Positions 37,045 to 47,920 of a DNA stretch of 64,000 bases are shown here, piece after piece (position 1 is the first letter of the stretch; each line of letters opens with the position of its first letter). A program made the position numbers and the translations under genes. Below the pieces are notes generated by a model. It saw only the letters and a program-made list of their open reading frames with translations, searched no databases and was not told the DNA's origin. This DNA comes from Batrachochytrium dendrobatidis JAM81 (Eukaryota; Chytridiomycota; Chytridiomycetes; Rhizophydiales): assembly GCF_000203795.2 (NCBI RefSeq), contig NW_006281101.1:335279-399278 (forward strand), written 5' to 3'.

Positions 37045-38063
37045 ATGCCTCCTCACATCAACCGACATATCTCTTTTTTTAAAAATGCTCACAATCATAT
37101 TATTTCTCCAACTGCAGCGACTCCAGCAACCAGCAATAACAATGGAGAAAGCTCCTACTCCCCAATATCCCCTCTATCTCCAACCAAGCGTAATCTAGTG
37201 AGACTTACTGGACGCAACGAACATACACTGACTGTTTTGGATCCAGCTATTGCGGAGATTCTGAGAGATACACTTCCGCCACTGCAGCGAGAGGCTGATT
37301 CATGGCAGTTGCGTTATTCGACCGACCAACACGGCATGAGTTTACAAACTCTCTTTACTCGAGCTAATGAGAGTACCACTGCTCGCGGTGCTGTTGGATT
37401 TCATGGTCCTGTGATGCTGGTCATACGGGACGTATACGGAGCTATATTTGGAGCATTTTTATCAGAGCCTCCTGCTCGCCATAAGGGATTCTACGGCAAT
37501 GGCAGCTGTTTCTTGTGGAAGCAACAACATCACCCAAATCATACAGACTCTGGCTCAAAGACTATTTCCTTGTACATGGCTACTGGCAACGATGATTACT
37601 TTATGCTAAGTGAATCTGGAGCTGAACTGGCCTTTGGTGCTGGGTAAGTTTAGTTTGCTACCGACTTTAATGAATACATGGAGATTGAATATGATTTTGC
37701 TCTTCAGATCCACCAGACTATTCCACATGTTTGGTATCTCTGCTTTGCATCTACTCTGATATGAATTGCTTTTGATTTGAAGCAGACTGTCATCATTTCG
37801 GCATCGTGAGCCGAAATTGCACTTTTTGTCAACTTGGCCATTCACTGTTTTTACTGGTTGCTAATTGTTTATTTTCTCGTTTATCAATTTGAACAACTCT
37901 GCATCTCGCTCTTTGTAGTGATGGCAAGTTTGGGCTTTGGATCGATAGTCAGATTAATATGGGACATTCAGAAACTTGCTCCACCTTTCTCAATGCACCA
38001 CTTGCAACTACTCCTGGATCATTCCAGATAGATGCGTTAGAACTCTGGAGTTTCAATCTCTAA
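37045..38063 (+). CDS. TLDc-domain protein (OXR1-like)
   Basis: This belongs to the TLDc family linked to oxidation resistance and, in fungi, to V-ATPase disassembly (Oxr1/Rtc5). Two exons (37045-37643, 37919-38063) with a 275-nt intron give 247 residues. After a disordered Ser/Asn/Pro-rich N-terminus of about 50 residues, the TLDc domain fills the rest: LPPLQREADSWQLRYSTDQHG, VMLVIRDVYGAIFGAF, GFYGNGSCFLWK, then across the splice junction GKFGLWIDSQINMGHSETCS and the terminal FQIDALELWSFN. These are the hallmark blocks in the right order. There is no LysM domain, so it is the short form. The stop at 38063 faces the dienelactone hydrolase gene. Confidence 0.9.
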
Positions 38064-38197
38064 AAGTCATGAACAGTATTACTACCCAAAACTGCCATCT
38101 CTTGCATGATTCATTCCGGCCCATCTTTGATCATGAATGCGAGTGCATTACTGAGTTGATCAACTATTCAGGCTTTTTTTCCGGGTTAATTTTCCAT

Positions 38198-38250
38198 TTT
38201 CAAGTCACAATTTCGTTGCTGTCGTATTCACGTAAAATGAAACACTAAAC
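38198..38250 (-). mobile_element. Inverted fragment of the dispersed repeat
   Basis: On the minus strand this reads ILREYDSNEIVT, sharing the ttttacgtgaatacgac word with 4185-4201 on the plus strand. It is only a fragment in the 3' region between two convergent genes. Confidence 0.4.
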
Positions 38251-38429
38251 AAGGTGTTAAACTACATAATAAACAGCCAGTTTTTATCAAGTGATGGATA
38301 TCAACTTACTGGTCTTTCTCCTGTTTGTCGAAATGGGAACAACTTGTATTTCTGCCATTCTTGCTTTCCTAAATTAGAGCATGAAAGTAACTGAGATTAA
38401 GATACAAGGAGTGTATAGTTTGAAGATGG

Positions 38430-38600
38430 TCGAGTTTAATATCTGGTCATACACTGTATGGCCATGAGAAACGTCATGTTCTGATTGTACTATGGTCGTC
38501 TTTTGAAGGGTTGAAAATATGGATTTGTAGCAAGGAAAAACACTCAACCATTGTGTATATTGAAAAGCAATCACTGCAGGATAAATACAAGGATGAATTG
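38430..38600 (+). mobile_element. Transposase-derived repeat, copy D (highly decayed)
   Basis: A weak but collinear match to copy C: a tactatggtcgtcttttgaagg-like word, then ctcaaccattgt and the tail gcaatcactgcaggataaatacaag. It lies in the convergent gap between the TLDc and dienelactone hydrolase genes. Confidence 0.45.
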
Positions 38601-38617
38601 CAATGTTAAAACTGAAT

Positions 38618-39525
38618 TTATTCAAGCTTTTTCTTGAAAAACTCGACAGATTTGGCAAATGCCTTTTTAGATTCAGCTTCATTGTATGGGTAGGCAGGCG
38701 CATCCTCGTTCATGAATGCTAGTAGTGTAGATATTGTTTGGTTACTAATGTTTAAAATACAGACACCACTAAATACAACAAGAGCTTACCATGACCGGCA
38801 TCCCAGATGTAGAACTCGGACACGTCCTTGCCACTAGCTTGGAGAGTAGTTTTCAAAGCAAGTGCAGACTCCTTGTCACTGAATCCCTTGGCATCATCGT
38901 GCTCACCAAAATGGAATTGCATGGAGCACTGAATATTTTTCGGGTCAGCAAAAGCGACTGGAGGAATACCGTAGAAGCATGAGGCAGCATCGACCTCGGG
39001 GATCTTGACAGCAGAGGCAATTGTCTGAATGATCAAAGTTGAAGTCCATTGCCGAGGTTAGAGAAGCAAGTGGAACAATATGCGGAAAAACATTATAATC
39101 GAGATATTACCAAAGCACCACCCATGCAGAAGCCAACGACACCAACTTTCTTGGCACCCTTTGATCGCAGATACTTGGCAGCATTTCGAATATCCTCGAC
39201 TGCCTGTGGCCAATCGAGAGCACCCATAAGATGATTGGCCTCGTCAGAGTGAGCAGCAACCTTGCCGCGATACAGATCAGGAGAGATGGCAACACAACCA
39301 AGAGCCTGTGCGTAACGACCAGTGATGCGCTTGATATGATCAGTGACACCCCACCATTCCTAATCATATCAAAGAATCAAAATATATGAGCATCAATGGA
39401 AGAGTACACAAACGTGCGAGTATTCAGACAACAGCAAGTCCAACCTGGATAACAATAATGCCAACAGACGAGCCTTCTTTACCCTCGACAAAGTAAGGAA
39501 CACCTTCAAAAGTAATGTGAGACAT
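38618..39525 (-). CDS. Dienelactone hydrolase family protein
   Basis: This cytosolic alpha/beta hydrolase cleaves cyclic ester (dienelactone-like) bonds; the natural fungal substrate is unknown. Four exons (39525-39445, 39359-39111, 39024-38790, 38718-38618) give 221 residues in frame. The catalytic triad is visible: nucleophile Cys in GFCMGGA, Asp in GEHDD, and His in the GHAF motif formed across the last splice junction. An EWWGV word, typical of the family, opens exon 2. The length is normal. A TATAAATA box lies at 39590-39583, about 60 bases before the ATG. The use of Cys rather than Ser as nucleophile is typical for true dienelactone hydrolases. Confidence 0.92.
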
Positions 39526-40581
39526 GGTTAGAGTAGAGAGATGGTTTTAGGATGAAGAATGTCGAGTGTTGTTGACTCTATTTATACTAGAGTTGAATGC
39601 ACTGCCAGTCTATGACACTGCAGCCACATGCGTTCCAATATTTTAAGCATTGCGGATGAATTGAATGCATTCAAGATATTTATCCGCCATCTCTAACTAG
39701 CATTGAGAGCAAGAATGATCTAATCGCATGTCGTAGGAATCCATCATGACAAGATGGTCAATTGTGTCCTAACAACTCATAACAAGATACTGTTCAAGTC
39801 AAGCCAATTCGAGGGTTGAAAACACGAGCAAGATTTGTCTGACGGAAAACTTTCGTTTGAAGATTGCAAGTGAAGCTGCAGTAAATCCATTCATTGAATC
39901 TACAACTTGCTCTTGCAGTGATTGATCTGGTTGTTTTAAAAGCATTGCTGGCAGATGAATTGCTGTTCTTGTGCATTATATGACCCACTTTTCTCTATAT
40001 CCGTGCATATCTTGGCACACATCACTGCTGCTACGACGTTTATCAAAACAACTCTTTACTTGCTTACATATCAACCATGTCAAGAGCATTCGCTACAGAT
40101 CACTTTCTAATACTTCAGTATCTGTCTTTTACCATTCTTGCTGCTGTTTTTTGTTTTCATACCAATGCAACTCGGCTCAAATTCAGTATCAAAATGATTC
40201 ATCCTTGAGCTTTACATCACCATTGCTGAACAGGAAAACTGCTTTGGATCTTTCGATAACCCATACAAGCCAAAGTCACCCATTACATCAACAGTTTTCT
40301 TCCACTAGCACTGCCATACACACTAATTCATCAAAAGCTGTAGGTTATTGATGATTTGTGATATTCCTTTATTATCCTGTGTTGTAAATCAGGTCAAGTA
40401 TTGGGCAAAATCATTGTTTACTGATACACCATGATCAATGTATTTGTCCTAATAATATGGCCATACACTTGGAATAACTATCCTTGCTTTTGATGCTGTA
40501 TGAATCACTGATGCTTTCAAAATCAATATCTTCACGTTAATTATATAGCCATTATCAAATCACTCGTTGAAACATCACACC
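39526..40581. promoter_or_regulatory. Divergent promoter region, DLH / PPR-like gene
   Basis: A TATAAATA box at 39590-39583 serves the minus-strand hydrolase gene. The remainder lacks a convincing gene. A 126-residue open frame at 39971-40351 and an overlapping 43-residue frame with a hydrophobic segment (from about 40079) have no recognised motif or splice partners. Confidence 0.4.
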
Positions 40582-43344
40582 ATGGATAAAATTACAGCAT
40601 CAGTTTCATTCATATCATCATGGATAGATACCGTTTCTTTTCATCTGGTGTCGCTATTATCATTTGAATCAGATTCACTATTATCCACTACAGCCGCACC
40701 ACGGTCTTGGACATCCCTTCATTTACATTGCTCTCCATGCAATTACAGATCGCATCGAGCTAGATACCTTGGCTTGACATTTAATACACAGCATATGCAT
40801 TATAATAACTACTCGACAGTTTTGCCTGTTTCAAAAGAATTTAACCATTTTAATCAGTCTCGATTCTACTCTTCACAGACATCTTGCAATCGGCGATGGC
40901 TTCGGATCAAATCTGAACTCGCGCCGCACCAACAACCTGAAAACCCATCTGCAGCTGCATTAGCATACGAAGGTTTACTTGGTCCACTTCGTAACCATCA
41001 ATCTCCCATAAAAACTTATTTATCACCAGAAATGGATCACTCAGATCATCCCACAGCCTCTCCTAAACCCACAACGCTCTCACATTTACTTAAAACCTCG
41101 TCTGATCTTCAAGTAATTTTAAAGGCAATATCTGCTATTGAATTCGATAATGTAAATACATTGAATTCGTTGGCATTCATGCTGACAGATAACGTTAAAT
41201 ATAATCCAACCCTGAGAGATCACTGGTCTACCGTGTGTTTAGAGGTTATTCAATGCGCTGTTCCTCTAATGCATTTATCTGTTCATCATGTGGTATCGAC
41301 CATTTGTCGATTGCTTGATACGCCGCTTCAATCTGAATCTAGCATGCTAATCATAGAAAACGATGCTCAAAATCAAATTGACTCAATACAGCAAGGCATA
41401 TATAGTAAATGTCTTGTGCCTTTTGTTATTGTATTGACTAAGCGTACAGACACACAATTGGAATTGCTGATGCAAGTGCTGCGCACTATAGTATTGGATA
41501 AAGGTATTCAACCCTCAGACGATCTTATTCAGCCTCTTGATGCATTTTACACAAGACGACTATCTGCCTATCATGACGATGCTTCTCAGCTACTTCAAAC
41601 AAAGCGGATCTATAATGAATTTAAAGCTAAACGAGCCAATTCAGCCCAAAGCACCCATGATACTTTATCGAGTGTTTCTTCACGTCGATATGACCCGCGT
41701 TCACAAGTATATGATCTAGTAACGTATGGTTTTATAATGACAAAAGATTTGGACAGTGCAGTTAGAATGTTGAATCTACTCATGACACAATCAGCGTATC
41801 CACTCTCCAATGACTGGATTGTACATCGAATCATGCGAGTTCTTTTTTGGAGCCGGTGCCTACTTTCTGCTCTGGCTATTCTTTATGCTTTTTTTCTTCC
41901 AGCCACAATAGACTCCACTGGAGCACCAGACTATTTTGGCATTCCTGCAGATCTCAATGGACCACGATCACGTATTCGCGATATCAATATTCGTCCTATT
42001 CAAGCTTTACCGGATCGCAGACTCGCTTTATCCCATGACACAGTAATGGTGGTTATTGGTGGACTTTCTATGAACACCTATGCTGATGTTGCTTTAAAAA
42101 TTCTTAGTTCAGACCAAGTGAAAGCCATGGGCATACATGGTCATGTTGGTATATATACGAGTATTGCTCATGGTGCACTGCTTGGATACAATCCCATGGT
42201 GGATGTTGCTTCGGAATGTATGCGTCGGATGGGTGTGACACTAAATGGCGAGACACTCTCCACTACTTTACCTGCATCGTCAATCAAGGAGCATACAGAA
42301 CCAGTAATGAAACCCGATCTAGCTGTTTGGACAGTATTGTTTCATTTAGCAATACGATCGGGCGATGACGAATTAGCTCAGCGTGTTCTTACTACTGTTT
42401 TAAATTCTGGAATCAAAATGGATGCACGGTTTCTTCAGCACTTGGCGCACTGGTATCTGCTTCATGGACACTACCAAGAATATATGAATCTTCTTCAAGA
42501 CCATATCCATGATCAACCCACATATCTTGTGCTTGTCAAGACACTTTTACGAGTATATACTCAAAAACCCAACTGGAAAGCCGGGTATTCATCTAGCTCA
42601 ACAGAAACTGTGGCAAAAAGACATTTTGTTGGTCATGTTGATTATAAACCAACAGTGTCAAACATGGTGCACAAAGTGATTCAACACATATCAAAAGATG
42701 TTTTGTCCAGTGAATTTGATTCGTACGGATCGTATACGACTCTTATTTTGGCGGTTGCAAAAGCTCGAGTAGAAGAAGCCATAGAGTGTGGCAAAGGGAT
42801 GGATGTAGCTGAACAATGGGTTATGGATTTTTTGCATCGACTAGGAGTAGGAATGGACAGGACAACGCTAATGGTATTTGTGAGTGGGTATTTAAAATTA
42901 GACGATGGTATGGAAAGAGGAATGGAGTGGTTTGGTTTTATGATTGGATGGGACTTTGAAAACAACTGCATGCGCGATCAGCCTCGATGGGTTTGGTGTT
43001 TGGATTCTGATGGTACTGAGAAATGCATACACTGGATGCCAATTTACTTACCATCAGCCATGGATATGCGACTTGTTATCATTGATCTTATTCAATCCAA
43101 ATCTACCAAACCGTTACTTGTTTTTCGAGTTATTCAAGCCATTCAAGCAGTACAACAATCAAACAGCAATTTAAAGAAGGATGGATATACCCACAGTAGA
43201 AGCACGTCGTGGTATACAGACGATCGTGGTGTCATGGATATGTTTATAGTGCAGCGAGTGTGTGAATATCTGGATGTGAATGGCATGCAAAAAGAAGTTT
43301 TTCAAGTGATGGAAATGACAGGATTGACCAAAACCAACGAATGA
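40582..43344 (+). CDS. Large helical PPR-like protein, probably mitochondrial
   Basis: The exact function is not recognised. It is a single exon of 920 residues. The ATG at 40582 is the first in frame. The N-terminus (about 100 residues) is Ser/Arg/His-rich and nearly free of acidic residues, consistent with a mitochondrial targeting sequence. The rest is made of helical pairs that look like degenerate pentatricopeptide repeats, for example TFWTV-like words at PDLAVWTVLFHLAIRSGDDE and VYDLVTYGFIMTKDLDSAVRM. Fungal PPR proteins of this size commonly bind mitochondrial transcripts. The repeat call is weaker here than for the gene at 55814, and an alternative is some other alpha-solenoid protein. 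Confidence 0.65.
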   Translation: MDKITASVSFISSWIDTVSFHLVSLLSFESDSLLSTTAAPRSWTSLHLHCSPCNYRSHRARYLGLTFNTQHMHYNNYSTVLPVSKEFNHFNQSRFYSSQTSCNRRWLRIKSELAPHQQPENPSAAALAYEGLLGPLRNHQSPIKTYLSPEMDHSDHPTASPKPTTLSHLLKTSSDLQVILKAISAIEFDNVNTLNSLAFMLTDNVKYNPTLRDHWSTVCLEVIQCAVPLMHLSVHHVVSTICRLLDTPLQSESSMLIIENDAQNQIDSIQQGIYSKCLVPFVIVLTKRTDTQLELLMQVLRTIVLDKGIQPSDDLIQPLDAFYTRRLSAYHDDASQLLQTKRIYNEFKAKRANSAQSTHDTLSSVSSRRYDPRSQVYDLVTYGFIMTKDLDSAVRMLNLLMTQSAYPLSNDWIVHRIMRVLFWSRCLLSALAILYAFFLPATIDSTGAPDYFGIPADLNGPRSRIRDINIRPIQALPDRRLALSHDTVMVVIGGLSMNTYADVALKILSSDQVKAMGIHGHVGIYTSIAHGALLGYNPMVDVASECMRRMGVTLNGETLSTTLPASSIKEHTEPVMKPDLAVWTVLFHLAIRSGDDELAQRVLTTVLNSGIKMDARFLQHLAHWYLLHGHYQEYMNLLQDHIHDQPTYLVLVKTLLRVYTQKPNWKAGYSSSSTETVAKRHFVGHVDYKPTVSNMVHKVIQHISKDVLSSEFDSYGSYTTLILAVAKARVEEAIECGKGMDVAEQWVMDFLHRLGVGMDRTTLMVFVSGYLKLDDGMERGMEWFGFMIGWDFENNCMRDQPRWVWCLDSDGTEKCIHWMPIYLPSAMDMRLVIIDLIQSKSTKPLLVFRVIQAIQAVQQSNSNLKKDGYTHSRSTSWYTDDRGVMDMFIVQRVCEYLDVNGMQKEVFQVMEMTGLTKTNE

Positions 43345-43651
43345 AGATGGAAACAGCTGTAAAAATGTCATGAAAAAGTATAGAAAATAAAGTTGATTCT
43401 TGCTGGACGCGCACTTGAACTTTGCTAAAGGATTGCCAACACATTGCTGTTGAAGCACTGCTGCTAGTGAGCATTCAAACGAGATACGCTTCAAGTCAGT
43501 CCGTAGGGTAGAAAGTGTTTGAATTTGTACTCTTCCTGCTTCAACACTTGAAGTTATCGACCACATCTTTATCCGTTCACAGCTGCAACTCACTAGTCCA
43601 GACTTGGACTGATTACAGATTGCTATTTGTATATTAAACCATTTCCCTGTC

Positions 43652-46600
43652 ATGGACTGGTCTGCTCAGAACGTGGTTGCCATGTCTTTGGCTCCTGGCT
43701 CTACTGTCAGGTTTGGATCTGCTTCACAGTCATACACCAACTCCAGAACCAGGTATCAAGAATCCTCTATGAATTGAACATACAGACAACTAATTGATTG
43801 AATTCAGTGGTTATGAATTACTGCTGTGGAATCCTATAGATTACAAGGTTCAGCACGCCGATAAAACGGCAGTCCAGTACATTGGCGCAGTTGCATTCAC
43901 CAACAGTACAGAAATCAGATCCACTCATGGAATAAATCGTATTCATACGGTTAAATGGAATCCTACTGGATACTATCTGGCTACAATTGATTCAAATGGT
44001 TCCGTTGGGATTTGGAGTCATCATAAATCTGCTTGTACTCTTGAACATGCTTACGACACTAATGTTGATCAGTCTGTCATTGCTTTTGCTTGGTGTGATG
44101 CTCAATCCAAGGTAATTCATACTAAATCTATGAATCAATATCTACTAAATGCTTATTGAACAGTACATCAATACATTTAATATAATAACCTAATTTTACT
44201 AGTGTCAACCAACATATCCTGAAACTACAAATACAATCTCCTCACACGAGCTACAACCGTTTGAATCGGCAGCTGTATTTAAACATTCAACTGTAATTGG
44301 ATCAACCTCTGTATTTGGTGCATTTTCATTCATGACTCTCACTGAACTCCTCGAGTTGAATCTCCATTGCTATAGTTTGGAACACGTCATGGTTCATCAC
44401 AAAATCAAACTGGATGTTTCTGGAATGACTGGTGCGTGCACTGCAGCAACTATTCATCCAGTTGCTCAGAACTGCTTTCGGATATTTATTAAATACAGCT
44501 CTCCTGGCGTCGTCTATGCTGTTGATATTGAGCTAAATCTACCATCAGGAAAAATAGTCGTGATGGGTAGTACTTGTGTGCAGATCGATCCTACTGGAGA
44601 TGTTGTCATGTTTCATGCAATAGACAAAAATCGATTGGCTGTTGTTTGTCGTGAACCAAGTACGAATGGTAGTAGCAGACATGTGCTATCTGTATGGGAA
44701 CAATTCACTGCTGAAACCTTTCTCGATACGGTTAGTATTTGCATACATTACGTTTAATGGATTCAAGTGTTGTTGATCAGTGCATAATATCAAACTTCAA
44801 GAAATCGTTGGACTTTAAATTGACTAAACTCTTTCCTTTTGGTTTGCTGTAATACGGAATAGAAACAAGAATGGAAACCATTATCAAAATGGATCTACTC
44901 AAATACAAAACCGACTGCTTTGTGTCATTTGAATTCCATTTCTGGAAACTTTGCTGATCAAATCATTGTTGTTGGTACAAGTTCTGGAAAAATTGAATAC
45001 CGCGATGCATCCACTCTTGCACTTTTAAACAACACTCACAAGCTTCTTTTCCACAACATTGATATTTCTGAAAATGACTCTTCACTGCTTGAGAATGATA
45101 CTGCTGTATCGCTAAAGCCTGACTTGAATGAATTGCAAAAACAGTCCGAGTCTGTTCAACTTGACATGTTCTTTAACGATATGGATGCGCTGGATAACTC
45201 TTTGGCCGTGCCTGCAGAAAATCTTCAAAATCAAATAGGCTTCGATGCCAATCAAGGTCTAGCCATGGGTAAATATGTAGCGATTGTATTTTATTGGCGT
45301 GACCTATTTGCCAAGTATGGTGTTTGATCTATATAATATGCTAATGATTCTATTGCATGCATATTTTAGGCTTGAATGAGATCTTTGGCACAATGCCAAA
45401 TGTTGCACTAGATCCGTTGAATCAATTGACCGAGACACTTGATGGAACTGACGACACTGCTCATTTGTTTTCCATCGCCTTTTATGCATCTCCAAATGGG
45501 CTACATCTGCTAACTCAAAAATCATCTCTTCAGATTTCTGCTAACCCCACTACATCTCACATAAACTCGTTAATGTTTGTCACTGGACCTTTAAAACTCA
45601 ATGACGTCTCTTCAACGACTGTACAGGATTTGTTTCGGCCGCTTCCATTGGCTCATTCCATAGCACACGCAATCGCTGACGGAATTTTTGCAGCAATGAT
45701 TGATGGCCAATGCTGCAGCGATTATCTAGTGCTATTAAAAGAATTGGCACAAAACGAATGGGCAAAAACCGAATCTTATCGTACGGCATTGCTGCAACGA
45801 CTTCATTTTGCATATATGAGCTATTTCTCTGTTAATCTTGGAGTGGCTTCTATTTACCCGCTTAGTGAATCTGGATGTCAGGCCACAGCTGATACTCTTG
45901 TAGGCATTCAATTGGCCATTCAACGGTAAATAGACTTGAGTTTTTGATTTATTTGAAAATCATGCAATTAAAACTAGCCTTTTATTTACCTTGTGGGACT
46001 GTTGATTTGTCATGATACACGATGGCTGTATTTAGAATTTTTGTGCCAAATAGTTTTGCATTTAGAAACACTGGCGCAATGATGCGGTTACGATTCATCA
46101 CTTCCATATTTCAAGCTTCATCCATGGGTGCAAATCTATCAAGCGATAACTCAGGTTTGCTACACTTTTATGATATTGCATCTTGCAGGTACTAACTTTT
46201 GATTTGAAATGCGACGTTGGGCCAGATGCATTGTATTTGAATTCTGTCTGTTTCACAAGTGCGTCTACACAACATACTCAAATTACGTTGAACAAGGGTA
46301 TGTCATAAGCTTTGAATTTTGCATTTTTACCTTTTCTACTGATATGCAAATGTCATATACGCGAATCGCTATCTTGACTAATATATTTCATCTTATTTTC
46401 TTATTGCAGAGACACTTCACTATCTTGTGCCGCATGCTCTTTGGATCCTGGATTACTGTGCGTTTTTGGCACGCAGTCTTTATATTCAAAGCACTGCTAT
46501 TAAACCAGCTCCTGATGGTAACTACACACGAACTGAATTATAAACTGGAAACTTTAACAAGATACTTTGGCGTTCATGCACTAAACTGTAAACTAAATAA

Positions 46601-47550
46601 CTTATTCAAATATGGATAACAAAAATGCTATAGCTGAATCTTCAAAAACATCGTTATTAGGACTGGTTCATGCTATGGCACTAATGCATCAGCCATCACG
46701 ACGTGCACTTATCCTGGGTTTATTTTACATCAAAGTATTGAAGCACAATTTGTCGCAGACACTTTTGGGATTGAGCTTTCCAAAAAATAGGCAAACTATG
46801 CGATCAACATTTCTTTTGGGTTACGTGCGATCAGTCGAGAACCTTTTAACAGTTAGACGCATCAATATTGATTCCTTTGCCACGTTTTTGATTGAATTTG
46901 ATCAGGCTGCTGAAAGAGGATTCTCGTTGCATTCCGAGTCATCTCTCGCTGCTGAATGCTTAGCCTTGTTTATTGGTTCTGGGTCTGCAACGATTCATCA
47001 CTCGCTTATTCCGCAACTCCAAACTCTTTTCAACAGTCACATCAAAGATATTTGTCAGTGGCCTGAAGGCACTGCTTTTCCTTCCCACATTGCCAAACTC
47101 AAGGAATCTTCAGGCAACGACAAATCTGAACAGCACTCCCTTCTTACTCTGTTTATTCCGGGGCAAATCGACCGTCTTGAACTTGATCCAATTGATTACC
47201 TTCCAAAAGCCTCTAAATGTTTGATTCCATTATCGTCCACAACCTCACAACGGGCTGCGGCGACCCACAAGCGCGAGACTCCCAACGAGAAGGAGTTTGT
47301 TTTGCTCCCTTATATCGATACGATTACAGGGCAACACTTGCGGTTTTCTACATCTGTTAAACAGTGTTTAATGTGTTGTCGGTTTTCCACATGTGATTAT
47401 ACGGGACCCAAAATGCTTGCAAATTTGCTGGAAGGAACAAAAAATACTAGCTGTATGGTGTTGATTGACGGGATTTCCAAAATACCCACGTGGAGTGGGC
47501 TTTATGGAGGATGCTGTCTATGTGGTGGAAAATGGCGAAATGTTTCTTGA
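43652..47550 (+). CDS. MED16: Mediator complex subunit 16 (MED16/SIN4)
   Basis: This tail-module subunit of Mediator relays signals from activators to RNA polymerase II. Eight exons (43652-43752, 43808-44111, 44203-44730, 44863-45268, 45370-45925, 46066-46154, 46410-46517, 46634-47550) give 1002 residues in frame. The N-terminal half carries WD40-like blades (TVKWNPTGYYLATIDSNGSVGIW; QIIVVGTSSGKIEYRD). The middle is helical, with a TLHYLVPHALWILDYCAFLARSLY block characteristic of MED16. The C-terminus holds paired cysteines, CLMCC and CCLCGGKW, matching the family's zinc-binding end. Splicing between 46154 and 46410 is the least certain part; a version with an additional exon is also in frame. 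The identification rests mainly on architecture and the C-terminal cysteine box. Confidence 0.75.
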
Positions 47551-47920
47551 ATTTGAATCTCATCAGTTGAAATCTAGTGATGTGCAGGGTTACAGATTAG
47601 GTTGACAATACAATAATTTCAGTTTAAATAGATAGTAAACTCAAGGTGTATTTTATTGTAGTGAGACTACATTACCAAAATTAATCTGAATAGAAAGACG
47701 ACAACTGTAGAAATGACTTGGTTCAGGGCTAGGATTAGGATTAGTGATGGATTCGACACGTGGCTGCTATCAATGTTGATAACAGATTAACCAACTCCGC
47801 GTATAGTATCTCGACCCTCAACCTTTCCTTTTTCCATTCAACTCATTTATTGATAGCACGAACCCTGACTCGTTCAAGAGCTTATTTACTCCTAGTTAAC
47901 TCGTATCACAGTATACGGAA
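47551..47920. other. Intergenic region, MED16 to P4-ATPase
   Basis: A noncoding gap of 370 bases between two plus-strand genes. It should contain the flippase promoter; no distinct element stands out. Confidence 0.45.

Noticed and set aside
39971..40351. 126-residue plus-strand open frame in the DLH/PPR-like gap
   Set aside because: It has no motif, atypical composition (Ser/His/Cys-rich) and no splice partner; probably chance in a promoter region.
46189..46289. Extra MED16 exon (about 46226-46298) after a lengthened exon 6
   Set aside because: It is in frame but would need a 37-nt intron, shorter than any other here; the simpler model was kept.
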